A model generated the notes under the pieces. The model was given only the letters and a program-made list of their open reading frames with translations. It was not told where the DNA came from and did no database searches. A stretch of DNA of 64,000 bases from Pedobacter sp. N36a (GTDB lineage: Bacteria; Bacteroidota; Bacteroidia; Sphingobacteriales; Sphingobacteriaceae), in assembly GCF_014472395.1 (NCBI RefSeq), contig NZ_JACSZW010000001.1, forward strand, positions 620,001 to 684,000, in the 5' to 3' direction. The number at the start of each line of letters is the position of its first letter. Positions within the stretch are counted from its first letter, which is position 1. Made by a program: the position numbers and the translations under genes. Positions 47,301 through 55,088 of the stretch are shown here, in pieces.

Positions 47301-47438
47301 GGAATTGGTGCTGAAGCTTCAAAACCACTGGCCATCGTAGTGATTGGAGGTTTAATTACCGATACCCTGTTTAACCTTTTTGTATATCCAATAGTATTCT
47401 ATTGGGCATACCAGAAAAAGGTAAATCAAATACATTAA
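44322..47438 (+). CDS. heavy-metal RND efflux pump (CzcA type)
   Basis: A 1038-residue, 12-helix RND transporter. Helix 4 contains DFGIIIDGAVVMVEG (~394-408). The Asp/Asp/Glu set in DFGxxxDGAVxxxE is the signature of divalent-cation (Zn/Co/Cd/Ni) exporters, in contrast to copper/silver pumps such as CusA, so divalent metal export is predicted. The final Asn of the usual EN is Gly. It uses the proton gradient to push metal from periplasm or cytoplasm through the adaptor and channel encoded upstream. Its stop is 3 bases from the stop of the convergent fucosidase. Confidence 0.94.
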   Translation: MNKFIKNIIGFSLNNKYFIFFATFILILAGYFSFKHTTIEAFPDVTNTNITIITQWPGRSAEEVEKFVSRPLEIAMNPTEKRTSIRSSSLFGLSIVKITFEDNVDYAEARVQVNNHIDEADLPEGLKPEIQPPYGPTGEIFRYTLSSDQKSVRELKTLQDWVIQRELLSVPGIADVVSFGGEVKSYQITVDPQKALQYGVSATELFEAVSKSNINVGGDVIVQGGQAYVVRGIGILNNIDEIKNVVVDNFNGTPVYVKTIAEVAESALPRLGQVGRDLDPDVVEGIVVMRKGENPSEVISKLKEKIKDINHNILPGDVKINPFYDREDLVNYATHTVIGNMMEGIIFVTLIVFLFMADWRTTLIVSIVIPLALLFAFICLKVKGMSANLLSMGAIDFGIIIDGAVVMVEGIFVALDHKAKKIGMEKFNRLSKLGLIKKAALENGKGIFFAKLIIITGLLPIFTFEKVEGKMFSPLAWTLSFALLGALLLTFTLVPALASVLLKKNVKEKHNIFLEFVIKYVTLFYDRCFKFRKLAFVISIGLLVLGLFSARFLGTEFLPTLDEGSIYVRATGPLSISLDETKKLSNDIRKIFLSFEEVKQVMSQTGRPNDGTDATGFYNMEFHVDIFPKKEWKRKQTKEQLIERMQEKLKSFPGISLNFSQPISDNVEEAVSGVKGSIVVKMFGNDFEFIEKEEEKIENILKTVEGIEDLGILRNLGQPELQINLDQNKMALYGVSTADANAVIEMAIGGKAATQIYEGERKFDLIIRYPEDFRKDESDIAKLRIPTISGAKVPLGEIASIKKITGPSMIYRDKHQRYGAIKFSIRGRDMGSVIAEAQAKVNEKIKLPKEYKLEWAGDFENQQRATSRLSQAVPISLLLIFLILFVLLGNFKDSLLVLNNVPFAMVGGILAILATGINFNISAGIGFIALFGICVQNGVILITKFKHNIIELRHRPDWTFADAIKDGVSSRIRPVLMTAMMAAIGLMPAAMSTGIGAEASKPLAIVVIGGLITDTLFNLFVYPIVFYWAYQKKVNQIH

Positions 47439-47441
47439 TGC

Positions 47442-48881
47442 CTATAAGTCCGGTGCGTTGTATACTGCTATCTCTGATAGCACCGGACAGGCATTTGCTT
47501 CCAGAATATTGACACGAATTTTAGTGGTTTTTATCTTTGGAAAAGAAAGGATTCGCTTATGGCCAATCGTGGTTTGCTGGTCTAAAGTTTTATAAGTATT
47601 GTCAGCTAAATACTCGACAGAAAACGATTTGACACGTTGTCCGAGGGCGATATATTCCTGTAAAACCAGGCGGTTGAGTTCCGTTGCTTTTCCAAAATCT
47701 ATGGTGATAGCAGCGGTCTTCAACTGATCATCTGTAGCCCAATAAGTAGCTGGGTGACCATCCGTCAGATTTGCGGCAGTAAATTGCGCGCCTTTTCTGG
47801 TATTGCTCACGGTAACTTTTTTTCCTTTCGCCAGGTTTGTTTTATAGCTGGCATCAATGGTTTTTCTAAATTCCATCAATCTGGTGGAGTCATTGGGATG
47901 GATCAGTCCTTCACGGTTTACAGGAACGTTCAATAACAGGTTTCCATTACGTCCGATAGAGGTTTCATAAATGGACACCAGTTCTTTTAAAGTTTTCACT
48001 TTATCATCTGTGTTGGCACTGTAGAACCATCCTGGTCTGATAGAAACATCGACCTCCGCAGGAATCCAGTATTTGCCATCTTCATTTCCGGTGTTTAATA
48101 CGGTTGCTGCAGGTGCCGCTGCCCCTACCCCAAAACCATCGGTATTTAAAGTAGACCAGTTGGTCGTTCCGGCAACACCACTTTCATTTCCCATCCAGCG
48201 TGCATCAGGACCAATATCACTAAAGATCACTGCTTGCGGATTATTTGCCCTGACGATGCTATTGAACAGCTTAAAATCATAGTCCTGGTTTTTCTCTTTT
48301 TCTCCTTTTGCACCGTCAAACCACTGTTCAAATACAGGACCGTACTGGGTATGTACTTCTTTCAATGTATTGGCAAATACTTGATTGTATTCTGGTGTGC
48401 CATATTTAGGGTGGTTACGGTCCCATGGAGATAGGTATACACCGAATTTCAAGCCATATTCTTTACAGGCCGCAGAAAGTTCTTTCAGCACATCGCCTTT
48501 GCCATTTTTCCAGGCACTTTCTTTTACGGTATGGGTACTGTATTTACTTGGAAACAGGCAAAAACCATCGTGGTGTTTTGCAGTGATAATGATGGCTTTC
48601 ATCCCTGCTGCTTTCGCAGTACGTGCCCATTGACGGGCATCCAGTTTAGTTGGATTGAAGACTTTAGGATCTTCATCACCATGCCCCCATTCCTTATCAG
48701 TGAAGGTATTTGGCCCAAAATGGATAAACATATAGTACTCCATATCCTGCCACGCCAGCTGGTTTTTATTTGGAACTGCTCCATAAGGAGCAGGTGCCTT
48801 TTGTGCAAAAGTACTGCCGGTACTCAGCAAAAAAGAGCATAAGAAAAAAAATGAGGACTTCTTCATACGTTTAAAATTCAT
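47442..48881 (-). CDS. GH29 alpha-L-fucosidase with discoidin-like domain
   Basis: A 479-residue secreted enzyme (signal SFLLSTGSTFAQK; MKKSS at codon 6 is a likely alternative start). The GH29 barrel (~35-345) shows MEYYMFIHFGPNTF, AIIITAKHHDGFCLFPSKYS and the nucleophile region FEQWFDGAKG. The C-terminus (~350-479) is a truncated F5/8-type C sugar-binding domain (DGHPATYWATDDQ, ITIDFGKATELNRLVLQEYI). It removes alpha-linked fucose from extracellular glycans. It differs clearly from the fucosidase at 35402, and the two are not tandem copies. Confidence 0.94.
   Translation of the reverse strand: MNFKRMKKSSFFFLCSFLLSTGSTFAQKAPAPYGAVPNKNQLAWQDMEYYMFIHFGPNTFTDKEWGHGDEDPKVFNPTKLDARQWARTAKAAGMKAIIITAKHHDGFCLFPSKYSTHTVKESAWKNGKGDVLKELSAACKEYGLKFGVYLSPWDRNHPKYGTPEYNQVFANTLKEVHTQYGPVFEQWFDGAKGEKEKNQDYDFKLFNSIVRANNPQAVIFSDIGPDARWMGNESGVAGTTNWSTLNTDGFGVGAAAPAATVLNTGNEDGKYWIPAEVDVSIRPGWFYSANTDDKVKTLKELVSIYETSIGRNGNLLLNVPVNREGLIHPNDSTRLMEFRKTIDASYKTNLAKGKKVTVSNTRKGAQFTAANLTDGHPATYWATDDQLKTAAITIDFGKATELNRLVLQEYIALGQRVKSFSVEYLADNTYKTLDQQTTIGHKRILSFPKIKTTKIRVNILEANACPVLSEIAVYNAPDL
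47448..47488. terminator. hairpin inside the fucosidase 3' end
   Basis: GTCCGGTGC (47448-47456) and GCACCGGAC (47480-47488) are exact inverted repeats inside the last codons of the fucosidase, just after the RND stop. It may be the only stop signal for the efflux transcript. Confidence 0.4.
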
Positions 48882-49038
48882 TTATGGTTAGATATAGTCT
48901 CCTAAATTGCAACATATAAGCGGCTGTAAGTTCTTTTTTTTTGCCATTAAATTAAATGATTTTGGCTTGATTCACAGCATCCTGTAAAACACTAAGCCCA
49001 TTTAGGTGTTATATAAGCTGAAATTAAACCCAGCAAAC

Positions 49039-49290
49039 ATGAAAGACAATAAATCAGGTCCGGATGAGTTTGACATTCATCTGGATATAGATGGCGCAGA
49101 CGCTATAATAACCGTAAAACCAGATGAAACCAGTGATGGTGCCCGTTATTTCATCTGTTATATTGATAACGATAGAATCACTCAATTAAGGGAAGAAATA
49201 GATGGCAAATGGGAACAGATATGGGGAATATTAGACCATGATATGGTAGATGCCATTGGAAAAGAAATTAATCAGCGTCATAAATCATGA
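49039..49290 (+). CDS. small hypothetical acidic protein
   Basis: The ATG at 49039 (MKDNKSGPDEFDIHLDI) is preferred over the GTG at 49006. The 83-residue product is acidic with alternating beta strands (DAIITVKPDETSDGARYFICYIDNDRITQL). I recognise no family with certainty. Its TGA overlaps the ATG of the next gene (ATGA), so they are translationally coupled. Confidence 0.7.
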   Translation: MKDNKSGPDEFDIHLDIDGADAIITVKPDETSDGARYFICYIDNDRITQLREEIDGKWEQIWGILDHDMVDAIGKEINQRHKS

Positions 49291-49976
49291 GTACTCCATT
49301 AAAATTAAGATCCGGCAGGTTTTCTATTGAAAAGCATCAGTATGAGAATATAGGATGGTCGGAACGTATGGTATCGATGTTCCTAAGTGGAGCATTGATC
49401 AGCTGGGGCCTCAGAAGGCCATCGAAAACGAAGTTTCTTTATGGCGCATATATGGCCTATCGCGCTGCAACAGGACGTTGTCTGTTTTATGAGCAATTGG
49501 GAATTGACGCAAGAAAGCCTCGTGCAGTTAATATTCGGGGGGAATTTGTGATTGAGAAGCCAGTAGCAGAAGTATTCAGCTATTGGCGGAATCTGAATAA
49601 TCTTCCGGGAAGTATACAGCACCTGCTGGATGTGAAAGTAATTGATGAGCATTTGTCGACCTGGAAATCCAAAGTGATTGGCAATCTATTTTCGGTAAAC
49701 TGGGAGGCCGAAATTGTAAAGGAAGAACCGGGGCACTTGATTGGCTGGCAGTCTGCTTCAGGATCCCTGCTTAGCCATGTAGGAAGGGTAGAATTTACCC
49801 CTTCTGAAGATGGAAAAGATACTTTTTTGAAAGTAGTGCTGTCTTATCGTCCGGTTGGCGGCGGTGTAGGAATCGGCATCTCGAAAATGATCAACCCTTA
49901 TCTGGAAGGTTTACTGAAAAAGGAAATGAAAAATTTCAAGCATACAATTGAGCATAGAACACCAGTATATATTTGA
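49287..49976 (+). CDS. SRPBCC-domain protein with DUF2892-like N-terminus
   Basis: A 229-residue protein. The N-terminal ~75 residues (GWSERMVSMFLSGALISWGLRRPSK...GRCLFYEQLGID) match the DUF2892-type membrane-anchored segment. The remainder is an SRPBCC/polyketide-cyclase fold (EFVIEKPVAEVFSYWRNLNNLPGSIQHLLDVKVID) that makes a hydrophobic ligand pocket. Ligand not predictable. Coupled to the small gene before it and ended by a strong terminator. Confidence 0.82.
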   Translation: MSTPLKLRSGRFSIEKHQYENIGWSERMVSMFLSGALISWGLRRPSKTKFLYGAYMAYRAATGRCLFYEQLGIDARKPRAVNIRGEFVIEKPVAEVFSYWRNLNNLPGSIQHLLDVKVIDEHLSTWKSKVIGNLFSVNWEAEIVKEEPGHLIGWQSASGSLLSHVGRVEFTPSEDGKDTFLKVVLSYRPVGGGVGIGISKMINPYLEGLLKKEMKNFKHTIEHRTPVYI

Positions 49977-49997
49977 TTTTAAAGGGTAAACTGGGTT

Positions 49998-50045
49998 AAA
50001 TAAAAAGTGCTGGATCATCAATAAATGATCCAGCACTTTTTATTT
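49998..50045. terminator. bidirectional terminator
   Basis: Perfect 21-base arms (49998-50018 and 50025-50045; core AAAAAGTGCTGGATCAT) around a six-base loop, between convergent SRPBCC and DUF5362 genes. Confidence 0.88.
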
Positions 50046-50106
50046 AATTTTTCGACGCTTTTCTTTTATTCTTTTAGGATGATGCTGCGCAGCGTATTTG
50101 CAGGTT

Positions 50107-50577
50107 TTAGCTGGCTGCACCAATAGCAGTGACCACGCTCAATAATAAGATGACCGAGTATAGTCCCAACATCACAATAGTTAAAATCCCCCAGAATTTG
50201 AAAAATGATTTCATCTTGCTCATGGCTTCAGCTAAACTTTCCTGATCTAGAAATAACACTGCTTTTTTCGCTGAGTTAGCATATTTAAACAACATTAAGC
50301 TTGGATAAAAATACAGCAGTGCAAAAAGAATATAAACTACAGATAGTGCACCAGTAGCTACGCCCATCATCGGATTTTTACCCATTGCAGTCATCGCTGC
50401 AAGGATTGCAGGTAAGCTTAAAGCCAATAAAATGATTAAAACACAAAATATGAAGCCCATAACAGATAGAAATTTCGCCCATTTAGCCGTTTCATAGATG
50501 TAGCTGCGGATATCTTCCGTGACAATAAGTGTTTCTACCTCTGTGTGATCTGGTTTAGTTTCTTCGAATTCTTCCAT
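50107..50577 (-). CDS. DUF5362-like membrane protein
   Basis: A 156-residue protein with an acidic N-terminus and four helices (FLSVMGFIFCVLIILLALSLPAIL, VVYILFALLYFYPSLML, FWGILTIVMLGLYSVILLLS). The layout matches the Bacteroidota DUF5362 family of unknown function. It is divergent from ychF and shares its promoter region. Confidence 0.75.
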   Translation of the reverse strand: MEEFEETKPDHTEVETLIVTEDIRSYIYETAKWAKFLSVMGFIFCVLIILLALSLPAILAAMTAMGKNPMMGVATGALSVVYILFALLYFYPSLMLFKYANSAKKAVLFLDQESLAEAMSKMKSFFKFWGILTIVMLGLYSVILLLSVVTAIGAAS

Positions 50578-50646
50578 ATAGCTGTGATTTAAACGTTAAT
50601 TAGTTTTTAGATACCCTAAACATAAAGAATATTTTTAAAAAATTGG

Positions 50647-50654
50647 TAGCTTTG
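50647..50654 (+). promoter_or_regulatory. -7 box of ychF
   Basis: TAGCTTTG matches TAnnTTTG exactly, 24 bases before the ATG at 50679. The 101-base gap is shared with the divergent DUF5362 gene. Confidence 0.55.
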
Positions 50655-50678
50655 CGCCAAAACTAGAAAAAATCATTC

Positions 50679-51773
50679 ATGGCATTACAATGTGGTATAG
50701 TTGGTTTACCAAATGTTGGAAAATCTACCTTATTTAACTGTTTATCTAACGCAAAAGCTCAAGCGGCTAACTTCCCTTTCTGTACAATTGAACCTAATAT
50801 CGGTGTGATCACCGTTCCAGATGAAAGGTTAACTAAATTAGCAGAATTGGTACAGCCAAACCGTATTGTACCCAATACAATTGAGATTGTTGATATTGCA
50901 GGTTTAGTGAAAGGTGCTTCCAAAGGCGAAGGACTAGGCAATCAATTTTTGGGTAACATCAGGGCTACAAGCGCAATTATCCATGTTTTGCGTTGTTTTG
51001 ACGACGGAAACGTGATTCACGTTGACGGCTCAGTTGATCCGATTCGCGATAAAGAAATTATAGATACTGAGTTACAGCTGAAAGACCTTGACACCATTAC
51101 GAAACGCATTCAGAAAGTAGAGAAAATGGCTAAAACCGATAAGGATGCCAAAAGAACTTTCGATATTTTAAGCGTGATCAAAACACATGTTGAATCTGGC
51201 CAGTCGGTACGTTCGGCAGCAGTAGCAGCAGAAGATTTTGAGTTTATTGCCGATATGGGTTTGTTAACTCAGAAACCAGTGATGTACGTTTGTAATGTTG
51301 ATGAGAACTCTGTAATCAATGGCAATGCGTATGTAGATCGCGTGAAAGAAGCAGTAAAAGATGAGAAAGCTGAAGTATTGGTGATCTCAGCGAAGATAGA
51401 ATCGGAAATTGCAGAACTAGAGAGTTATGAAGAGCGTCAGGAATTTTTAGCTGACCTGGGCTTAACGGAATCTGGTGTAAACAAACTGATCGTTGCAGCT
51501 TACCGTTTATTAGATCTTTATACTTACTTCACTGCGGGTGTTCAAGAAGTACGTGCATGGACGATAACTAAAGGATTTACCGCACCTCAGGCTGCTGGTG
51601 TGATCCATACAGACTTTGAAAAAGGTTTCATCCGTGCAGAGGTGATCAAATATAATGACTTCGTTACTTTAGGGTCTGAAGCAGCTTGTAAAGAAGCTGG
51701 TAAATTAGCAGTAGAGGGAAAAACTTATGTTGTAGAAGATGGAGACATCATGCACTTCCGTTTTAACGTATAA
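50679..51773 (+). CDS. ychF: YchF-type OBG-family ATPase
   Basis: A 364-residue P-loop protein with G1 GLPNVGKSTL, the YchF variant NVDE in the specificity position (which gives ATP preference), and a C-terminal TGS domain (~280-364, GVQEVRAWTITKGFTAPQAAGVIHTDFEKGFIRAEVI). It is a conserved ribosome-associated ATPase that modulates stress response and translation. A 28-base-arm terminator follows. Confidence 0.96.
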   Translation: MALQCGIVGLPNVGKSTLFNCLSNAKAQAANFPFCTIEPNIGVITVPDERLTKLAELVQPNRIVPNTIEIVDIAGLVKGASKGEGLGNQFLGNIRATSAIIHVLRCFDDGNVIHVDGSVDPIRDKEIIDTELQLKDLDTITKRIQKVEKMAKTDKDAKRTFDILSVIKTHVESGQSVRSAAVAAEDFEFIADMGLLTQKPVMYVCNVDENSVINGNAYVDRVKEAVKDEKAEVLVISAKIESEIAELESYEERQEFLADLGLTESGVNKLIVAAYRLLDLYTYFTAGVQEVRAWTITKGFTAPQAAGVIHTDFEKGFIRAEVIKYNDFVTLGSEAACKEAGKLAVEGKTYVVEDGDIMHFRFNV

Positions 51774-51794
51774 TTTGTCGGTTTAACTGACCTC

Positions 51795-51855
51795 ATTATT
51801 CATATAAAAAAAACCGGATGATTATTGATCATCCGGTTTTTTTTATATGAATAAT
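51795..51855. terminator. bidirectional terminator, 28-bp perfect arms
   Basis: Arms 51795-51822 and 51828-51855 are exact complements (core AAAAAACCGGATGAT) around the loop TATTG, between the convergent ychF and mgtE genes. Confidence 0.9.
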
Positions 51856-51903
51856 TCCCTGGATAGTTTTACGAGGATTTATTTTTAGCGGCTTTTTCCT
51901 GCT

Positions 51904-53277
51904 TTAGAGGAGTACTCCGGTCAGGAACATCACTGCTACTGAGAAGTAAATGATTAATCCGGTGACATCCACCAGCGTCGCTACAAATGGCGCGGAAGAG
52001 GTTGCAGGGTCTGCTCCAAGCTTTTTCAGAATTAAAGGCAGCATAGAGCCTGCCAATGATCCCCATAAAACGACTCCTACTAAGGAAACGCCGACAGTAA
52101 CACCTATTAACATCCAATGCGGGCCATACATATCGGTAAAGAACGTCCATGCAAAAATCCTTAGGAAACCGATACAGCCCAATACCACGCCCAGCATCAG
52201 GCCTGAAATGATTTCCCTCCGCATCACTCTCCACCAATCTGAAACAGTAATTTCGCCAAGTGCCATTGCCTGAATGATCAGTGTAGAGGCTTGAGAGCCA
52301 CTATTACCACCACTGGAAATGATCAAAGGGACAAACATGGCCAGGATTACCGCTTTTGCGATGTCTGCTTCAAAATGACCCATTGCACTTGCAGTTAGCA
52401 TTTCTCCAAGGAAAAGCACCACCAGCCAACCTATTCTTCGTTTAAATAAACCCAGAATAGGCATATCTAAATAGGGTTCATCGAGTGCCTGTGTACCCCC
52501 TATTTTATGCATATCTTCTGTATATTCTTCATTTGCAATCCAAAGAATATCATCTACAGTTACAATTCCTAACAACACATTATGGTCGTCTACAACAGGT
52601 AAAGCGACGCGGTTATTCATCCTAAAGATGTTAATGGCTTCTTCCTGATGGTCATTTGCTTTTAAGGCGATCAGGCGACGATCGGTGAGATCTCCAATTT
52701 TTGCCTCTGGATCTGCCAGGAGAATCTCCCTGATCCTGATGTCGTCCAATAAGGTTCCATCTTTATCGATGACATAAATCACATCAATGGTTTCGGAGTT
52801 TTTTCCGTAGCGTCGGATGTGTTCCAATACTCTGGTTACTGTCCAGTCTTTCTTTACCGCCACATAATCTGGCGTCATCAGCCTGCCTACACTGTCTTCT
52901 TCATAGCCTAAAAGCGAAAGCGCTTCTACTCTATCTTTCGCTGGCAGCAGAATGATCAGCTTTTTTACAGCCTCACCACTGAGCTCGGAAAATAAGGAAG
53001 TACGGTCGTCTGGAGGCAACAGGTTGATTAACTCAGCGAGTTTATTACCGGGAAGTTTCTTAATGATCCTTTCCTGAGTTGGAAAGTCGAGGATTCTGAA
53101 AACGTTAACTGCCCTTTTGATGGACAACGTATCTATAAATGTAACTGCGTGCTGTGGAAGTTCGTCTATTAGATGTTCCACATCCGAAATATTCAGATTG
53201 TCTAAATATTCCTTTAATTGTGTATTATCTTCCTGCTCTAAGAGCTTTTCGACCTCTTCAACAATCATTTCTTCCAT
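51904..53277 (-). CDS. mgtE: MgtE-type magnesium channel
   Basis: A 457-residue protein: N-terminal MgtE helical domain (~1-130), two CBS domains (~135-255, RLMTPDYVAVKKDWTVTRVLEHIRRY and NNRVALPVVDDHNVLLGIVTVDD), and a five-helix pore domain (~285-457) with the SSGGNSGSQASTLI selectivity segment. It admits Mg2+ and closes when cytoplasmic Mg2+ binds the CBS region. The 402-base gap upstream shows no magnesium riboswitch that I can recognise. Confidence 0.95.
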   Translation of the reverse strand: MEEMIVEEVEKLLEQEDNTQLKEYLDNLNISDVEHLIDELPQHAVTFIDTLSIKRAVNVFRILDFPTQERIIKKLPGNKLAELINLLPPDDRTSLFSELSGEAVKKLIILLPAKDRVEALSLLGYEEDSVGRLMTPDYVAVKKDWTVTRVLEHIRRYGKNSETIDVIYVIDKDGTLLDDIRIREILLADPEAKIGDLTDRRLIALKANDHQEEAINIFRMNNRVALPVVDDHNVLLGIVTVDDILWIANEEYTEDMHKIGGTQALDEPYLDMPILGLFKRRIGWLVVLFLGEMLTASAMGHFEADIAKAVILAMFVPLIISSGGNSGSQASTLIIQAMALGEITVSDWWRVMRREIISGLMLGVVLGCIGFLRIFAWTFFTDMYGPHWMLIGVTVGVSLVGVVLWGSLAGSMLPLILKKLGADPATSSAPFVATLVDVTGLIIYFSVAVMFLTGVLL

Positions 53278-53679
53278 ACGCCCCTTCTTTACATGATTTT
53301 CATTAATGTATTCTTTTAATGCCTAAGTCCTTAGGATGGGATTTATTGATCCGCATTCCAGTAAGACGGCATTTATCATTTTTGCAAAAGTGCCTTTTTA
53401 TTTTCGAAAAATGGCCTTTATGTCTGATTATTATTGTCTTTTAGAGGAAGGCCTAACTTTTAAAAGCCCAGACCTATCTATCCGTTTCATTACCAGATTT
53501 TAAGAGAACAGATTTGAGCGTGAATTTGATTTACTTATTTGCAGGTAAACAGTAGTTTTTATAGTAGAAGCTTGTTTTTTAAAGTACTAAAGGTGTTTAT
53601 TAGCTTAAGAAATCATGAAAAGATGGAAATTTAAAGAGTATAAAGGAATAACCAATCAAATTGATATATTTGCCAAAAT
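53278..53679. other. 402-base intergenic region
   Basis: AT-rich, no convincing gene on either strand. It holds the presumed mgtE promoter (not identified) and, at its right end, the tRNA promoter at 53665. Confidence 0.5.
53665..53672 (+). promoter_or_regulatory. -7 box of the tRNA-Arg gene
   Basis: TATATTTG is an exact TAnnTTTG match ending 7 bases before the mature 5' end of the tRNA. Confidence 0.6.
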
Positions 53680-53751
53680 GTTTCCGTAGTTCAATGGATA
53701 GAATTGTTGATTCCGGTTCAACAGATATGGGTTCGAATCCCTTCGGGAACA
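53680..53751 (+). tRNA. tRNA-Arg (anticodon CCG)
   Basis: The acceptor arms GTTTCCG and CGGGAAC pair (one G-T). The anticodon stem GTTGA/TCAAC encloses the loop TTCCGGT, anticodon CCG, reading codon CGG. A TTCGAAT T-loop is present with one weak pair in its stem, and CA of the 3' CCA follows. Single tRNA genes are favoured targets for integration, and a prophage begins just downstream. Confidence 0.88.
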
Positions 53752-53763
53752 CAAGTAAAATTC

Positions 53764-53795
53764 AAAAACCCCTCTAAATATGCTTTAGTGGGGTT
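53764..53795 (+). terminator. terminator after tRNA-Arg
   Basis: AAAAACCCC and TGGGGTTTTT pair together with CTAAA/TTTAG around a short loop, followed by seven Ts. Confidence 0.75.
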
Positions 53796-53817
53796 TTTTT
53801 ACGAATTTTAAAAACAT

Positions 53818-53835
53818 GGTGCAAATTTAGGTGCA
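53818..53835. repeat. GGTGCA direct repeat (12-bp period), left prophage end
   Basis: GGTGCA at 53818 and again at 53830, six bases between copies, 67 bases from the tRNA end. The same arrangement on the minus strand occurs at 58599-58616. Confidence 0.55.
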
Positions 53836-53908
53836 TCTTCTTGATTTTTGAACTAAAAAATAACTACGCAGTTTTTTCTATATTCCGATATCCTTAGAGG
53901 CTATATTT

Positions 53909-54154
53909 ATGCTGCTGTTGCTTAAAAGCAAGGTGTGTAAACCATATGGTTTACTTAGATACCTAAGTGCATCAACTCAGTTCCTTCATTATTTTAACAC
54001 CCTGAATGAAGACGAAAAGCTGCTGTATAAATTACATACAGCAGGTCAAATAGTGATCTGACGTCAGAAACACTTTGGGCAGATCATAAATCCTTTAAGA
54101 AATAATTTATTTGTGGATATGAATATCTTTTCTCATCATTGCAGTGCAGAATAA
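53909..54154 (+). pseudogene. possible broken small prophage gene
   Basis: An ATG at 53909 opens 50 codons ending LNEDEKLLYKLHTAGQIVI then TGA (54059). Past the TGA the same frame continues (RQKHFGQII...LFVDMNIF) to TAA at 54152. The whole resembles a family of ~80-residue Bacteroidota proteins with the pattern DEKxxYLxxxG and a later FFVEV-like strand, so a nonsense mutation is likely. Family assignment is from memory and weak. Confidence 0.35.
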
Positions 54155-54271
54155 CATATTAACAGATTTACGAACTTTAACAGAGATACCACATAAGCAA
54201 AATTATTTTTTAACAATATTCCTGGGTGAGCGGTTTGGAACCGTATCTATTTTTTTCTCTGTAAAGAGTTA

Positions 54272-54327
54272 AATGTTGTTCTGCAGCACCCGGGATACTT
54301 TTATTAAATGTTATGCAGAACAACATT
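54272..54327 (+). promoter_or_regulatory. 14-bp inverted repeat spanning a start codon
   Basis: AATGTTGTTCTGCA (54272-54285) and TGCAGAACAACATT (54314-54327) are exact complements 28 bases apart. The second copy overlaps the ATG at 54313, so in mRNA the stem would hide the start. A translation switch is plausible. Confidence 0.55.
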
Positions 54328-54615
54328 CGTAAAATTCAAAACAAAGCCACCAATGCTTTAATCCAGCAATTATCGGGCTCAAACAAAAATGTTTTAAACC
54401 AAACTCTTTCCGGTTTTGTTGATTCAAAAACCCTTGACGGGTATGAAGAAACAATTCACTACTTATTGAACGTGTATCTTGTTTCAGATGAAGAATCATC
54501 ATTCCACGTAGCAAATACAGTTCACGATGTAAGGATGATCGTCAACCTTCTTAGGAGGTTTTCTGACTTCAATGCAGTTAATAAAATTAGAACGGAGGTA
54601 AACTCATGCGTTTAA
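54313..54615 (+). CDS. hypothetical prophage protein
   Basis: A 100-residue, largely helical protein (TLDGYEETIHYLLNVYLVSDEE, VHDVRMIVNLLRRFSDFNAV) with no recognised family. It is the first gene of the plus-strand early block; its start lies inside the inverted repeat at 54272. It overlaps the next gene by 10 bases. Confidence 0.65.
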   Translation: MQNNIRKIQNKATNALIQQLSGSNKNVLNQTLSGFVDSKTLDGYEETIHYLLNVYLVSDEESSFHVANTVHDVRMIVNLLRRFSDFNAVNKIRTEVNSCV

Positions 54616-55088
54616 CCAATTCACTTCAGAAAGCACCAGTAGCCGTATTAGTGCAATCACCGGTGTGTCTGATTCAAGATAATAAAGGACCATGTTTCCA
54701 CAATCACTGTTTACTCGCTCTCAAGAAACCACAGTGGTGGGGAATTAGTGTAAGCGAGTTTTACAGCCAACACCAGTTTTCAGAGTTTGATGTGACCTAC
54801 TGTGATCGCTCTTACATTATCCCTCATAACCCAAATACTTGTACCGGCGATGGTTTTGAAGGATTTAGACAGTCGATGAACGCCATTACACATTTATGGG
54901 GAGAGTGGCCGAAAGAACTCAAAACAGTGCCTCGTGGAAATGTAGAGTTAAGGTGGACCGAGTTTGATGATGAATGCCCCTTTACTGATCCTACCACAAT
55001 GAAAACTACTTGGCTAGTTAGAAAAGATGTACAGGAGTACGCTTATTATGTTGGTCCAGCTAAAGAGAAAGGAGTAGATAATGAATAG
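54606..55088 (+). CDS. hypothetical prophage protein, Cys/Trp-rich
   Basis: A 160-residue soluble protein with seven Cys and several Trp (HNHCLLALKKPQWWGISVSEFYSQHQF, HLWGEWPKELKTV), suggesting a metal- or nucleic-acid-binding fold; no family recognised. The ribosome site AACGGAGGT nine bases before the ATG is strong, unlike host genes here. It overlaps both neighbours, so it is translated with them. Confidence 0.7.
   Translation: MRLTNSLQKAPVAVLVQSPVCLIQDNKGPCFHNHCLLALKKPQWWGISVSEFYSQHQFSEFDVTYCDRSYIIPHNPNTCTGDGFEGFRQSMNAITHLWGEWPKELKTVPRGNVELRWTEFDDECPFTDPTTMKTTWLVRKDVQEYAYYVGPAKEKGVDNE

Noticed and set aside
35402..48881. The two fucosidases as one duplicated locus
   Set aside because: Domain make-up and sequence differ strongly and they lie 10 kb apart with unrelated neighbours.
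53278..53400. magnesium riboswitch before mgtE
   Set aside because: No M-box-like stems could be drawn; the gap is AT-rich with no ordered pairing.
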